Positions 30,835-43,514 of a DNA stretch of 64,000 nucleotides are shown here, one piece after another. A program made the translations under genes and the position numbers. The notes under the pieces were generated by a model, which worked only from the letters and a program-made list of their open reading frames with translations, made no database searches and was not told the origin of the DNA. Source of the DNA: Blasia pusilla (Eukaryota > Marchantiophyta > Marchantiopsida > Blasiales); contig CM114275.1 in assembly GCA_050084515.1 (NCBI GenBank), positions 25,916,001-25,980,000 on the forward strand. Direction: 5' to 3'. How positions within the stretch are numbered: the first letter of the stretch is position 1; every line of letters starts with the position of its first letter.

Positions 30835-33800
30835 TCATAAGTCCTCCCGGACACTCTGAGCGAGATGGCCCAGCTGTTTTCTCTCCAGCACCCTTTCTTT
30901 GCTGTAGCTCAATCCCAGGAAATACACCTGAACAGAGCAATCAGTGTAAACACTAGAAAACGTCGTGCTTTCCGGGGACGAGATTGTTTGAGCTTATTTG
31001 ACAATCTAGCACGCAGGGCATCCATCTGTGAGACCAGTAATAGTCCTCACGATGAGACGCGTGAACGAAATTTATCTGGCACAGCGGAATTGCACATTAC
31101 CTTCACCCGCTTGCCGTCGGAACATGCCAAGTACTGGTGTTGGCGGTGATTGAAGGCCACAGAGGATATGGGTTCTCCTTTCTCGCTGGCTTTGACAGAA
31201 ATTGTGGGATGGAGGCTACTCTTCTGGAGAAAAGAAAAGAATGAGTGAGGGCATAGTGAGAGCAATCTTCGTGAGGTGCGAAATTGGACCCTTCGATGAA
31301 CAGATCTGCTTTCTACGCAACCATATGAATCTTCCCGAGATATCTGTCCAGGCAGATGGCGTTACTGCCCATTGAAAGTTTCGGTACCTGTAAATCATAC
31401 AAGAAAAGGTGGCCGTCTCCTGCGCCAACAGCAATGACCAGAGGCCGAAAAGGGGACCAGCTTGCACACAATGTGTATTTGTTCGATGGCTCTAGCTTCA
31501 GGACTGGCTTGGCCTATCCCAGATGTGCAAGAGAACACAATTTTGTAACAGAAATCGGTCTAGTTCTTTGTAGAGAAACTAAGGTGCAACATGAAACTGA
31601 AGTAAACGAAATGACTGATAGCGAATGCTAGAAGCGTTCGAGTGAACAGATTTATGATGCCACGATTAGTCAAGGTTTTCATAACGAGAGTCGACCGGGC
31701 CATACCTGTAGGCAACTGTAGATGCTCACGAAGCCATCGTATCCACAGGTTACAAAGATTCGTTTGTGAAAGGGCGAAAACATGATAGAATGCACAGGAC
31801 CGACGTGGGGCTCATACTGTGCCTTGATAGGAGATGGCATTTCCGTCTTCCCAGTTCTCCAACTATTGGATAATATACCTGCACTTGTCTAATTTCTCAG
31901 TCAATGAACAAACAGACCATATGTTCCATCTGAAGATACGTAACACAAGTATTTTTGAAATTTCATTAACCAACACCACACGACTTTCTCTGCTGGAGGG
32001 CCATTGTGGCAAAACTCGTGAACAGATCAAACTGTTTCTTGGAATAAATTAACACAATCTCCAATTGCTACAGTTTGTGGACCTCGTATGGCTCGTACAA
32101 CAAGATTGAAACAGAGATAAGCAAGAAAAAGAAAACCTAAGTGAAAGCGATCAAAACGAAACAGACGGTTGATTTGTTCGATCTCTGGAAGTTTTCTACA
32201 CTCAGATTTTCACTATATTCAGCAACGAGCCCGGAGTAACATCGCAGAACTCGAGCATTGAATTCATTTCAATGTTGTGAGAAAAAAAAAATTGGAACGA
32301 AATATTCTTATCAATTGAGACAGACTATTCCTGCACGTCTCGGTATGACTCCTTTCAAGAACAGCAGCAGAATATATTTATTTAAACAGAACACGGCCTA
32401 CCCGAATCTTTCACTTGTCTGGCAAACTCGTCTACGGAATGTTGACTATGTTGTAGAACACATCGAAACACATGACCACCTTCACACCCCACTATTAATG
32501 TGGAGTTATCCTCAACCATGGATGCCAAGCTCATGCTTGTCCCTAAATTGACAAATACTCGAAATCAGTAAAGAGTTAGCAAGAAACCATCTACATGCTA
32601 AAAAGTTGTACATCCAATAAGTTTTGTAGGAAATGAGGCTACTAACTCACCGTGATTTCCTGGAGAAACTCCTGAGCACTATTATTCGATTTTCGAGGAA
32701 AAAAAAAAAAGACATCGCATGCTTTCTCGTTTTGTCCTGGTGAATCAATCGGCCACTTTCATAAATCGCTATCCTAACACCGTATCCTTGTAAGCCACAT
32801 CCAAAGTATGAGTTCTGCTGCCAACAAAAATAAACAGAGGCTTGCATAGTCTCACCTCCCCATCGTTGCAATTTGGACTTCAACGAATGGAATCGTGGAA
32901 ACAGCAGCGCATATCTGCAAGGTCAAACGTTACTGTTAGAAGCGTATCGCAATATTCGAAGGGAGACATGTCGAACAGATTTTTCCGACAAAAAATAATA
33001 ATCAGGACTCTTGATACAGAGTTGACTCCCTACAAAATTCCCCGGGTGTTTACTGATAACCTCCATTAGTTTCTTTGGACTCCATGAAATCGCCAGCCAC
33101 CCCTAAACAAGGAATACACCAATACATCACATCTGTGCAATTATATATTATGTTGTGAACCGGTTTGAACAAAAAATGGAGGCAGTCATGTGCCCGTAAA
33201 GAGGTTGATCCAAGCTGGTCGCGGACCACACAAGAAGCTGTCCATCCGTACTTATGCTGATGATCTGTAACCCTGCCACTTCGTACTCCAACATCAATCA
33301 CTAGGAATATGCTATACTCCAAGAGCCAAAAGACTCTAGTTCACATTCCACATTATCTTAAAAGAGTCTGCATCCACATAATAATCCAGCTTTTCGGATG
33401 ACATTTGAGTCTGTTTAACAATGTAAACACAAATTTGTATCTTTTACGTCAGTCGTCATTAGGAAGTGCTTTTGCTCTTCAGTGGAGCATGGGAACTGGG
33501 AACTGCAGGGTAATGATATTAATCGCCGACAACAGGTTGGGTTGCAAACCTGATATACAGCTTTGGCCGCACCATGTACAATATCTTCCGGCCTATGGAG
33601 GTACCATGCAACCTTCATTCATCAACAGACAAGAAGAAGTCAGGAATATGAATTTCGCGTATTTCTGGATGAATGTCCGTCTTCTATATCATATCAAATT
33701 GTACTTTCCAAACGCTTGAAGTAACTAGCTTCAGAAGATAGCAAGACAATACTTCCCAGGACAGGAAACCGATACCTGAGTTATTGGCTCAGAGTGGGAT

Positions 33801-36011
33801 ACATGAGTTGCACTGGAGACAGCAACTTGAGGATCATCTCTGCTGAGGTCCCACAAATAAACTTCACCTGGAGATGGAACTCAACATTAGGTCCAGTCGG
33901 GACACCACAGAGGTACGAAGACCACGCCAGCGTCGTCTATCCTTCAATCAGCAGAGGGTGAGACTCGATGACGAGTCTGCCAAGGACATGAGTCGCATTG
34001 TGATTGAGTCCGACGTTCATGACAACCAAGCGATTTGTGCACGAAGTTATGGGATGAACTTCAGGAGACTTCTTACTCACCATTGTATGTTCCGCCAGCG
34101 ATTAAAGTTGGTTGCTTCGGATGGAAAGCAATACACATCAAGCAATTCTGTGCCATGAACCGACTTCCAAGAGAAGATGGCAAATGTGAGCATTATGTCC
34201 TTCCAATATTTCAATTTACATTATTCCGATCATTACTGTTGACTAGTTCAGTGGCCACTGGAGCAGAAACAGATGACATCTAGACAGCTTGGCCGGCATT
34301 TCCCAATACCTATCAGAATTTGAGCTGTAAGCTTTTTTGACGGCCACATCATATTAAACGTAGACGCATATATGCAACTTTAACCCTCGGGACCATGGCA
34401 ATCCATTCACAGGTTCAAAATAGGACGTCTCAGAAAGTTAACGGTGTTGCAGTAATCCTGGCTTCGGAGTTTGCTTTCCAGGAAATTTGGGATTCCCCTG
34501 CTTAATAAAACTCACGTCCAGTTTAATGGTGTTGGTGGGAGCACAGCAGTATGCTTCTTTCTGCCCGATGTTCCACGTGCAAAGTGCGCCCGGATGGTCG
34601 CACCAACCAACGAGATCCTTCCTTCCATATCTGGAGTCATGGAGGATGAAAGGAAGGTGGAACTGTTACTTCTAGAATATAATCCAAACCGTTGTGTTCT
34701 ACCAAAATTCGAAGCACGGACACTCTTCAAGATTATCAAGGTCTAAGAAAGACGTCCAATATCGTTTCTTTAAGAACACAGTTTCATGATACCTTTTCAC
34801 GAGGAAGGACTACGTCTTTCTGCGCTTGCGCTGTTTTAGAGGATCACAAATTCAGAGAAAGGAAGCGTTCATTACCCGGCAGCCAGGATGAAACCGGTCG
34901 CGTTCCAGGACAAGCTGGTGCAAATCAACGATCCGAAACTCGGTCTTGCACCCGAGCGTGGATTGAGAGTGGACTCATCGTTGTTCCAGTCGTCTCCGGT
35001 GGGACGGAGTGTGTAAAGCGGCTCCACGTTTCCATCATCCAATCGATCGAAACCTTCTGGCACTGGAGGATGGTGACAAACAGAGAAGAAGAGAAAGAGC
35101 CATAAACCTTCGTAAAAGACGGCATCTTGTTCTAGATTTTTCAATCAATGGTTCTCTGGAAATTTTTTCCCACACGCAGAGCCGAGGAAACTGAAGGGAG
35201 AATATCATCATCCTGCTCCTCCTCGGGAATCTCCGCAGTTGTAAGAACAAGGGAACCAAGGAGGAGTAAAAATGTCCAACCTAAGAAAATGTCTGCCTCG
35301 ACATCAGTGTTGTCTATGAGAGCCGCTTCAGCTCTACATCCCATACGCTGGAGGCTCTGAAGTAGTCCCAAGATATCCATCTGGTCTAGCGCACTGTTGC
35401 TCGATTCCACTCCGCCAGTTTGCGTCTGTGAAGGTCATCATAGTGAATTTCATTATCAAAACTTGGTTCACAATTGCACAACAGGGGGAGTTGACGGAGT
35501 TCGACCATACCCGCAAGATCTCGCGGAAACGAATTTCTCGATATTTGTGGATACCAGATGAAATCTAGATGGTGTGAGGATTGGTTCCGTGTAAGACACG
35601 TTTGTCTACTAGTGAGTCATTCGAGATCCCCAATCAGTTGTGCCAACTTCAAGGCGTAAAACACTTCCCGAGGACGATGTGTCAGCGAGAGGTGTTCCCA
35701 ATACAACACATTAACAGTATGGTTTTGATCCTTCCTATGGATTCGAAATTTGCATCCACGTATCGAGCACTATCGAGCAATGTACACTCGTCGAATGCTG
35801 GCTTGGGATAAACACTCCGTGCAGACAAGAGAACAGTGTAATGAGAGTACAATGCCCTCACATCGGTGTGTTGGACGGCGAACGAAGCTTGACTTCCCAC
35901 AGATTTCTTCACCGCAAATACTGCTTGGCAAGCCTGATTCCGTTTGTGCCTTTCGCTCCGCGACGTTGAAACTACAATTTCCTCCACGCTGCCCGAGTCT
36001 TGGAGAGTCAT
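30835..36011 (-). CDS. WDR34/DYNC2I2-like WD40 protein (dynein-2 intermediate chain)
   Basis: In animals and algae this protein is an intermediate chain of the IFT dynein-2 motor that returns cargo from cilium tips. Fourteen exons join in frame with GT-AG introns: 36011-35862, 35425-35281, 35062-34876, 34630-34516, 34147-34081, 33867-33776, 33612-33550, 33264-33161, 32914-32856, 32542-32415, 31846-31706, 31513-31388, 31223-31101, 30927-30835. That gives 530 codons, close to human WDR34. Family landmarks include SLSWNATGF (blade 1), WCDHPGALCTWNI, CIAFHPKQPTLIAGGTYNGE, VYLWDLSRDDP, IISISTDGQLLVW, GGTSMSLAS...VGCEGGHVFRC, PHVGPVHSIMFSPFH, SWSPFRPLVIAVGAGDGHLF and VAFNHRQHQYLACSDGKRVK. A TQT motif at the exon 1/2 junction resembles an LC8 light-chain site. 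The donor after exon 8 is weak, and exon 1 is the least certain. Probable role: sperm flagellum assembly. Confidence 0.88.
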
Positions 36012-37091
36012 TTCTATAGCCTTCGAGTCACCTCGAGTTTATCAAACGTTAGGCCCGAAACAGAGCTCAACTAGAATGCGGCCGGTAACTATTTTAGATG
36101 ATTCATGTCGGTCTTGGGTAGAAAGTCGGTAATTTCAAACGAATTTTCGCCGAAACTGCAGTGATGTAAATGAGCACCATGAATGTTTTGGCTTCCGCAT
36201 CAATTTTTCACCTGCTTATGTAGCTCGATCGAGGCTTTCTCAGTGCTCCGTGGACGTCTTAATTGAGACTCACTCAAATGACTTTGTGATAATTGGAAAC
36301 CGAAATGACACGATATTTAAAAATGGAAGACTACGCAGGAAAGACCACAGCAGAAGGTGAAAGAGCGGAGTGCACATCTTTCGAAAAAACATCTTGAAAA
36401 TGACTGCAGATGATGGAATTCGACCCGGACTTCGCGGTCGGGGATGGGTCAGCCTCTTCGTGCTACGGAAGTGCTCACCTAAGCGGTTACTCATGGCAGG
36501 ATACGGTTTCAGCCGGGGAATCTACCACTTACTTAGTCTCAGTTTTTGTAGACACCTAAACGCATAAAGCGTCGGATTGAACCGAAAAGTTCTCCCGTGA
36601 GCAATTGCCAGGCCGGGGGTGTACGATTGTCGTCAAGATGAAGCACAACATATTAAGACAACTGCCGACCGCCTATCGGAACTTCTAGGACTTCTTCTCC
36701 TAGGTGGAGGTAGCTACATCAGAGACGCTGAAACGGACAAGAAGAGCGATGGCAGAGCTATGCCATTGTGAAACAAATTCAAAAAGCGACGCGATGACAA
36801 ATGGTGGAACGTTTGCCTTTCACTTAGGGACTAAATCTGAATGTACCATCACATTTACAACTACATTGTATGAATATTTATATCATTTGTAGAAATTGTA
36901 CCGTCCAACTCACGTCACGGCCCGAAGGGACAACGGGGCGAGTTCGGGGCCCAAAGGGAACCTCAGAGAGGCGCTTCTACTTTTGTACAACAGGCAGGAT
37001 TCGACTTCGACGCCAAAATTGTGCTCCAAAGGTAGTCAAAAAGTTGGTACAGAGTCAGCCAAAGGGACAACTTTTTTCATCCCCGAGCTCT
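36012..37091. other. Intergenic, between the WDR34-like gene and PrxQ
   Basis: The 1.1 kb should hold the WDR34-like promoter (right to left) and the PrxQ 3' end. Overlapping short frames on both strands have no recognised domain. No TATA box can be singled out. Confidence 0.4.
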
Positions 37092-38622
37092 TCAAATGCT
37101 CTTCAAAATCTTCAGCGTTTCGTCGATGTGCTTCTCAGGCTGGAACTGGTTGTTGAAAATGAGTTGCACAGTTCCATTCTTGTCAAATACGTAAGTCTGC
37201 CTTCCAGGTAATGTGCCGAATAAATCCCCGGGAACACCCCAGTCCTTCCGCAGCTTGTTGCCCTCATCACTGAGGAGTGTGAATTGCAGTCTGTATTTTT
37301 GTTTGAATGCCTAATAACCACACAATGAATGCATATGAGTTACTCAGTGCCACAGGTAAAATTATCCTCATACAAAAAAGCATGAATCGTGCTTGGTTCC
37401 ATATTTTAAAAAGTGGCCGGCGAGACATCCTTGGCTGCTTCACACCGGCCTCATTACACAGCATGCAGTGAAAGTGTGGCAATTGTCACAATAACTTCAG
37501 TCTATGGTAAACCTCAGCTCGATGGTCCCAATCTCTTACTGAACACTTCAAGCTGGGTAAATGCTCCACTCACTAGCTTTCACACAACAAATTGTAAAAG
37601 GGGAAAGACATTCCAACCGAGAGCATTATTGCGAGGGCAACAGAAAGTAAGAGATTTCATCGGAAGCATTACCTTGTGAGATTCCGGATTGTCTGCGCTT
37701 ACGCCAACAACTTCGGCACCAGCCTTCTTGAACTTGTCGTAGGAATCCCGGAAGGCACAAGCCTACAGAAGGGTACCAGAGAATTAGATATCCAGCTTGC
37801 TCCCGGATCCCAATTGCATCACCCTTCTCTCGTGTGCAAGCACAAATCAAAACATCATACGAATTCCCAAGAGAAGTTGTAGCGGAAATCCTAGATCACT
37901 TGACTGGCGCCTCTGCCGTCCGCTGCCACTGTAAGAAAATATTTATAATTTCACATACTAGAAATTGCGTTAGCTTTTTCAAGGAACTGCAACTACTACA
38001 CACCTGCTTGGTGCAACCAGGGGTCTCGTCAGCGGGGTAGAAGTAAAGAACCAAGGGCTTCCCCTTGAACTTCGACAGATTCACGACCTTGCCATCCTGA
38101 TCCTTCAAACTCGTCGCAGGTAAGGAATCCCCTTTGTTAATCTGCATGGTGTAGACATGCATCTCAGTTATCCATGGACGTAAACAGGCGCTTTGAGTTT
38201 TATGTCTTTGAGAATAGCAATGCTGTAGCTCTGAATGCACAAATGCAGAATGCGCTGGGAGTGGTAGACCCGGCTACCACATAGAGTTCATTGGTAGTTC
38301 AAAGCGATGAATAATAATGCATGCACGTATCGTGGCCACTCTTTCCGCCCTGAAGAACAGAGAAGGCTTTCCGCATATAAGCAGCAAGCAGACACTTCGA
38401 AATGCTCACCTTACACTCCGTCGCAAGACGCCGGGACACCGCAGATCTGGCTTGCAGAGCAGAGACAGAAGCAGACAGGCGACTCTTCGCCAAGAATTCC
38501 GAGTGAGAAAAAGAATTGATGCACGCCGCGGTACTGGCAGAGGAACTTCTACTGGAGCTAGCAGCTGAGAGCGCCGCAGCAGACGACGCACATAGCGGCA
38601 GAGTAAGCTTGCAGGTCGCCAT
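37092..38622 (-). CDS. PRXQ: Peroxiredoxin Q, chloroplast
   Basis: PrxQ is a thioredoxin-dependent thiol peroxidase that reduces hydrogen peroxide and alkyl hydroperoxides in the thylakoid lumen/chloroplast. Four exons (38622-38410, 38141-38004, 37762-37673, 37310-37092) join with GT-AG introns to exactly 219 codons plus stop, the usual plant length. Exon 1 encodes a Ser/Ala-rich transit peptide of about 70 residues and little else. Exon 2 carries [16 protein letters not shown] and [15 protein letters not shown] with the peroxidatic Cys. Exon 3 opens with [20 protein letters not shown], giving the resolving Cys five residues later, so the intron splits the catalytic Cys pair. Exon 4 has [33 protein letters not shown] and [18 protein letters not shown] chose the Met at 38622 because MATCKL opens a normal transit peptide; an in-frame Met at 38736 would add 38 residues. 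Confidence 0.96.
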
Positions 38623-39060
38623 GGTTTCCGCACCGCTATCAAATTCCAAGCGCCTCTGCAGACACAAAGCTCCGCAACGGCGAAGTGTCACAGGGCAAAA
38701 CCCGGGCAGCGAAGAAAGCCAGAGAGCGCCAGACATTTGCGGAAATATTCCGGATCTTTCTGAAATTGGGAACCGCCGGATGTCGTCCCCACGCTCAGAG
38801 GCACAGTTTGCGTTTCCGGCATAGCCGGTCCCAGAAGGATAAGGCGCGCGCTGGCGTGTGTACAGCCTCTGGATTTCATCTACGACGCAAGGCTCCTAGG
38901 GGCCAGGGCTGATCTTCTTTGCCTGTTCACCATACACACTGCGGTCCGACTGGTCGGTACAGCCCATTATCGTTGTCCTGTCGCCACGTGGAGGGAGCAG
39001 GAGCGATACTTCATAGCTGCGGATTTCATTTTATTGTTTTGTTTATAGTTTGCACTATCG
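38623..39060 (-). promoter_or_regulatory. Probable 5' UTR and promoter region of PrxQ
   Basis: The sequence upstream of the PrxQ start is GC-richer than what follows beyond 39.06 kb and carries no other gene. No TATA box or transcription start can be fixed from sequence alone. Confidence 0.35.
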
Positions 39061-39289
39061 ACGATTTATCCTTTTTTTGGGGGGGAAAAATAATCACGCA
39101 AGCACTTGTTTGTAAAATAAATATAAAATAAGAAGTAATCTTCTTTAGTATACTCTTCCCGAGGGAGATGATTTTTTTTATAATAAAGAAATAATTTTTC
39201 ATGTGAAAATTTAATTGAATAAAATCTCCACTTTCATAAATCTTAAGGGAATAATAATATTTACGGCCTTCTAGATATTCGGATATGAG

Positions 39290-40135
39290 TTTTTAACGAT
39301 CCGATGTTAGCATCCGTGCTAATATTAATTCTTCATTAATACGATACATAATAGCAGTAATACGATTCAGAAAAGTTTCAATGTTATTCCTAACCTTCAA
39401 TTCCTGTTCTCCGACGTCGTATTACTCCCTTATGTGTGTTGTTAATCCAAACTCCTCTGTTGTAAAACTCAAAACGCGAAAAACGGACCACATACTTGTT
39501 CACTCTTCTAGAGAATTCCACTCTTCAATGAAAATTCAAAGAATACTTCACTCTTTGAATAATTCCACCCTTCCATTAAAGTTTAAACAATACCTAATTC
39601 TTTCCTTCTACATTCATTTTCCTTTTCCAAAATATCAAATATGAATTAAGGGATAAAATTGTAAGCTTACTATTATTTTATCTTATTTTGGAGATAGGAT
39701 TTCCAATAATAATATAGATTTAAGATGCAACCTGAAAGATTAATATGCCCATGCTTGTGCACCAAAATGATTTTTTCAATTTTTTATTTCAAAAATTTTA
39801 ATATAATTCCCATTTTCTTAAATTTTATGGGAGTGATAACATTCCACTCTTCTAAATAACTCCTCTCCTCATTTAAAATTTAAATAATACCCCTTTTCCG
39901 TAAATAATTCCACCCTTCCATAAAAGTTTAATCAATACTTACTCCTCCCCCTCCACTCTTCCCACCAAAATAACACACATTAATTAAATCATCAGTTAAT
40001 TTTTATAATCTAAATTTTTTATTTCTCCATTCAAATTCATTTTCCCTTCCCAAATTATCAAGTGTAAATTGTAAACTTGAGACTATTTTTGCCTTATTTT
40101 TCATATAGGGTCGCCAATTATAATATATAGATAAA
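39290..40135. repeat. AT-rich repeats, two diverged direct copies
   Basis: A phrase of about 120 bp around AATAATTCCACCCTTCCAT with AAAGTTTAA and CAATAC recurs at about 39500-39640 and 39845-40040. Both copies are followed by similar text, ending CCAATAATAATATAGAT (39702) and CCAATTATAATATATAGAT (40113). On the minus strand these ends read TCTATATTATTATTGG, similar to the start of the Helitron-like family, so they may be related elements. Confidence 0.5.
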
Positions 40136-40139
40136 TAGG

Positions 40140-40880
40140 AAAGTAAAAGATTTTAGAGGAGGAAGGAGACAAATGCCAAATCTCCTAAGACAAATGGTAA
40201 AAATACAAATGAAAACAATAAAAGAAAAAATGATAACAACTCAGTGAGTAGGTTTGTTAATCATTTTAAAAAATTAACACAAATATTAAAGGTCATATGT
40301 AAATAGGTGAGGAGATATGTGAACACTAACCACTTTGACTCGAAGTGTCGATACCAAAACTTATGCCCATTACTACGCCCTTGAGGCAGCTTTTCAAAAA
40401 TAAGTAATGAGAATGGACAAGTCGATGATTCTCAAGGAAATATTGAGCACATGTTCTAAAGAAAGTATCCAAATGTACATACACAAGCGCAAAAACCTCC
40501 ACTACAAAATAAATAATTTCGTTGATTGCATGTCTCATAACATAACTTAACTAATTTATTCTTGTTGTAACATGAGCCATAAAACGTTTTGTGTGGGAAA
40601 CTTAACACACCGAATCAAAGTGTGTAGAAAAGGCTACCACCACATCATCTAATAGATGAAAGTCATCTCAAGACATAACAAGATTAAACCATTGACGAGA
40701 GTTGCGTGTAATGATGAAGATAAAACATGTAGTCGTTCGTGTGTCCAATAAGCTTAATTATAAATTAATCTTCAAGATTTAGGAGGTCATGTGTCTATTT
40801 ACCCCTAAGATATACTATGATATAGGTTGCCCTTTCCTATATTAAGTTACATTCTCTAAGAGGTTTCTACGCACTAGATG
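40140..40880. other. No recognised gene
   Basis: The sequence is AT-rich with one 70-codon minus-strand frame of no recognisable type. Confidence 0.4.
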
Positions 40881-40887
40881 TCTTGTG

Positions 40888-41940
40888 GTTCGAAACTACA
40901 ATTCCAATCGAGGATGGGGATTTCCCTTTATCGGACGCCTTCTACAACCGGAGTTGGATCTTAGGATCCAATTGGACTTAGTCTAAGTTTAGCTCCAAAT
41001 AAACTTCAGCGGGCGCGGTAGTTTGGGACACAATCAAAACTAAGGTTCCGATTCTACACTTGTTGCAGATCTATTGGGATGCAAGGAGCAGGCCACTCAG
41101 AACTACAGTTCCAATCGAGGATGGGGATTTCCCTTTACTGGACGTCTTATGTGGCCAGAATTAGATCTCAGGATCCAATTGGACTCAGTCGAAGTTTGGC
41201 TTCAAATGACCTTCAGCGGGCGCATTAGTTTGGGACACAATCAGAACTGAGGTTCTGATTCTACACTTGTTGCCGACCTATTGGGATGTAAGGAGCAGGC
41301 CATTCGGAACTACAATTCCAATCGAGGATGGGGATTTCCCTTTACCAGATGCCTTCTAGGGCCGGAATTGGATCTTAGGATCCAATTGGATTCAAACTAA
41401 GTTTCGCTCCAAATAACCTTTAGTGGGCGCGTCAGTTTGGGACACAATTAGAACTAAGGTTCTGATTCTACACTTGTTGCCGACCTATTGGGATGTAAGG
41501 AGGAGACCATTCGAAACTACACTTCCAATCGAGGATGGGGATTTCCCTTTACCGGACGCCTTCTGGGGCCGGAATTGGATCTTAGGATCCAAGTGGACTA
41601 AGTCTAAGTTTGGCTCCAAATGACCTTCAACGGGCGCATTAGTTTGGTACACAATCAGAACTAAGGTTCTGATTCTACACTTGTTGCCAACCTATTGGGA
41701 TGTAAGGAGCAGGCCATTAGGAACTACAGTGACAATTGAGGATGGGGATTTCCCTTTACCGGGCGCCTTCTACAGTTGGAATTGGATCTTAGGATCCAAT
41801 TGGAATGAATCCAAGTTTGGCGCTTAATAACTTTCAGCGGGCGCGGCAGTTTGGGACACAATTAGAACCAAAGTCCGATTCTACAATTCTTTTCGACGTA
41901 GGGATCTTAGGAGCAGGCTTATTGGAACTAGAGTTCCATT
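40888..41940. repeat. ~207-bp satellite-like tandem repeat, five units
   Basis: Each unit contains AACTACAATTCCAATCGAGG, ATGGGGATTTCCCTTTACCG, a phrase TTGGATCTTAGGATCCAATT with a GGATCC site, GGGCGC and AGTTTGGGACACAATCAGAA. Unit starts are near 40893, 41100, 41307, 41512 and 41720, giving periods of about 205-208 bp. The last unit decays after about 41900. Units differ by scattered substitutions only. Confidence 0.9.
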
Positions 41941-41944
41941 TGAT

Positions 41945-42790
41945 CCAGAGGATGGCAACATTAAGGATGCAAGCTCTACAATAAGAAATTGTGCACACAT
42001 GTCACATAACAAGTCCATCGTACGATCATTAGATGACAGTAAATATGCTCATTGAATATATAAGATTTAGAAATAAAGTTCCAATTTAGGATGATAAAAA
42101 AATATCCCCGACAATCACATGGCTTCATAATCTATAGCTTCCACTTTCTGCAATATGGTACAGCTCTCGCAATCTTAGCTTCCATTCTCTTCAATAGGTT
42201 ACAATTCCCGCTGTACATGACTACAAATATCTAGTACCAGAGAATTTACAATTGTAGACGATACATTTCCAATCGGAGGAGAGTCTCATCCGTTGCTATA
42301 TCTATGACATCGACCGGCTCAAACCTGGGCAACATACTTCCTTAATCCATCCGCTTCAATATGCTACATTTCTTGTTCTATTTACAAATGTATCCAATGG
42401 CATCAAAATAGAGTATCATTTCAACTACCTATTACCCTCGATGAGGTCTCGTCATGCTCAAAGGCAAGAGTGTCTCATCCATGGCAATGTCGGTAATCTC
42501 CTCCTAAACCTTACGGATGTACTTATTGAGTCCATCGACGAAGTAACTCCAACTAAACCTTCCCTCCCTTGGAATAAGAACGATACTCATGAATTCAATT
42601 TGGAGATCTTGCTTTAGGTCTAGTAGATAGCTTGGAACTTATCTTAATTCTTCTTCTGATACTCCTCGTCCAAATTGCGCAGCTCCACATCCTAGTCCTT
42701 AGCCTTTGCGATGATGTAGCCAAAAAGACGATGCTTCACTTCGTGTAGGCCGTACCTGTCAAGGAAAAAATGGGCAACTTCTTGCCCGCT
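41945..42790. other. No recognised gene
   Basis: The stretch lies downstream of the pseudogene that follows and may contain more of its 3' end. I see no domain. Confidence 0.35.
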
Positions 42791-42799
42791 CACCAAAAA

Positions 42800-43513
42800 T
42801 CAATGTTCTAGTGGTTTTTGGAGATCATTTCCTTTGATGGAATAGTCGAATACGTTATCCACCACATCAGATGCCTTGGAGTCGAAAAAGATTTGGTACG
42901 CCTTCTTACATTCTCGGTCCATGCGAGAACCTAGAGTATCTACAATGATGATCGACTTGGCTGCAACCCTTAACACAAAGTGATGGTCATGCAAGGTGAC
43001 GATAAACACCTTGTTAGTTCCCTCGTACTGCATCACTTCATTCCACACAGTGTCCACGCTCTCATTTGGCATGGCACCATAATGAAAAATTCATAAATAT
43101 AAGGGAGGGAGACATAACCCACAAAGCTCATGTTGGTGTTGATGTAGACACCGAATGACAGTCCACCCGTTTGACTCCATCTTGCTACCGATTCTAGATC
43201 TAAGAAGCCATTTTTATCAACGACATCCTTGAAACCAGATTGATTCTCCCACTTCACGTACAAACGAGCCCCCAACTTCACGATGCCGTCGAGAACTCCA
43301 GCAGGAAGATGTTTCACTGTCAGATACTCCAACACTACCTAGCAATAAGGAAGGCATTGATACTGCATGCTGGCCTTGCAACTTCCACTAATATCTGATC
43401 CACGCTGCCGAAGATGACTTTTGCGGTGATCTCCACTCTTGGACATTCCTTGCATATTGTCCTAGTCAACTGTCCAGGTACATTCTGGAATAAGACCGAG
43501 GCCTTTAGCTTTT
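42800..43513 (-). pseudogene. Plant EEIG1/NT-C2-related protein, C-terminal domain, broken
   Basis: Plant proteins annotated as EEIG1/EHBP1 N-terminal domain proteins share a conserved C-terminal region. Its sequence pattern is recognisable here in order: TAKVIFGSVDQILVEVARPA (about 43450-43395; family VFFASIDQRSxRAAGESA), an uncharacterised piece ending KWENQ and GFLDLESVARW (about 43205), NTNMSFVGYVSL (about 43130), then HYGAMPNESVDTVWNEV (about 43080-43030), VFIVTLHDHHFVLRV (about 43005-42960) and IIIVDTLGSRMDRECKKAYQ (about 42960-42890). A stop and frame change near 43345 and a one-base frameshift near 43078 break it, and the stop lies at 42800-42802. The molecular function of the family is poorly known. 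The N-terminal C2-like part is not found. Confidence 0.65.
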
Positions 43514-43514
43514 C

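Noticed and set aside
33405-35410. Plus-strand frames of 60-137 codons
   Set aside because: They are antisense to, or span introns of, the WDR34-like gene, whose exons join in frame on the minus strand.
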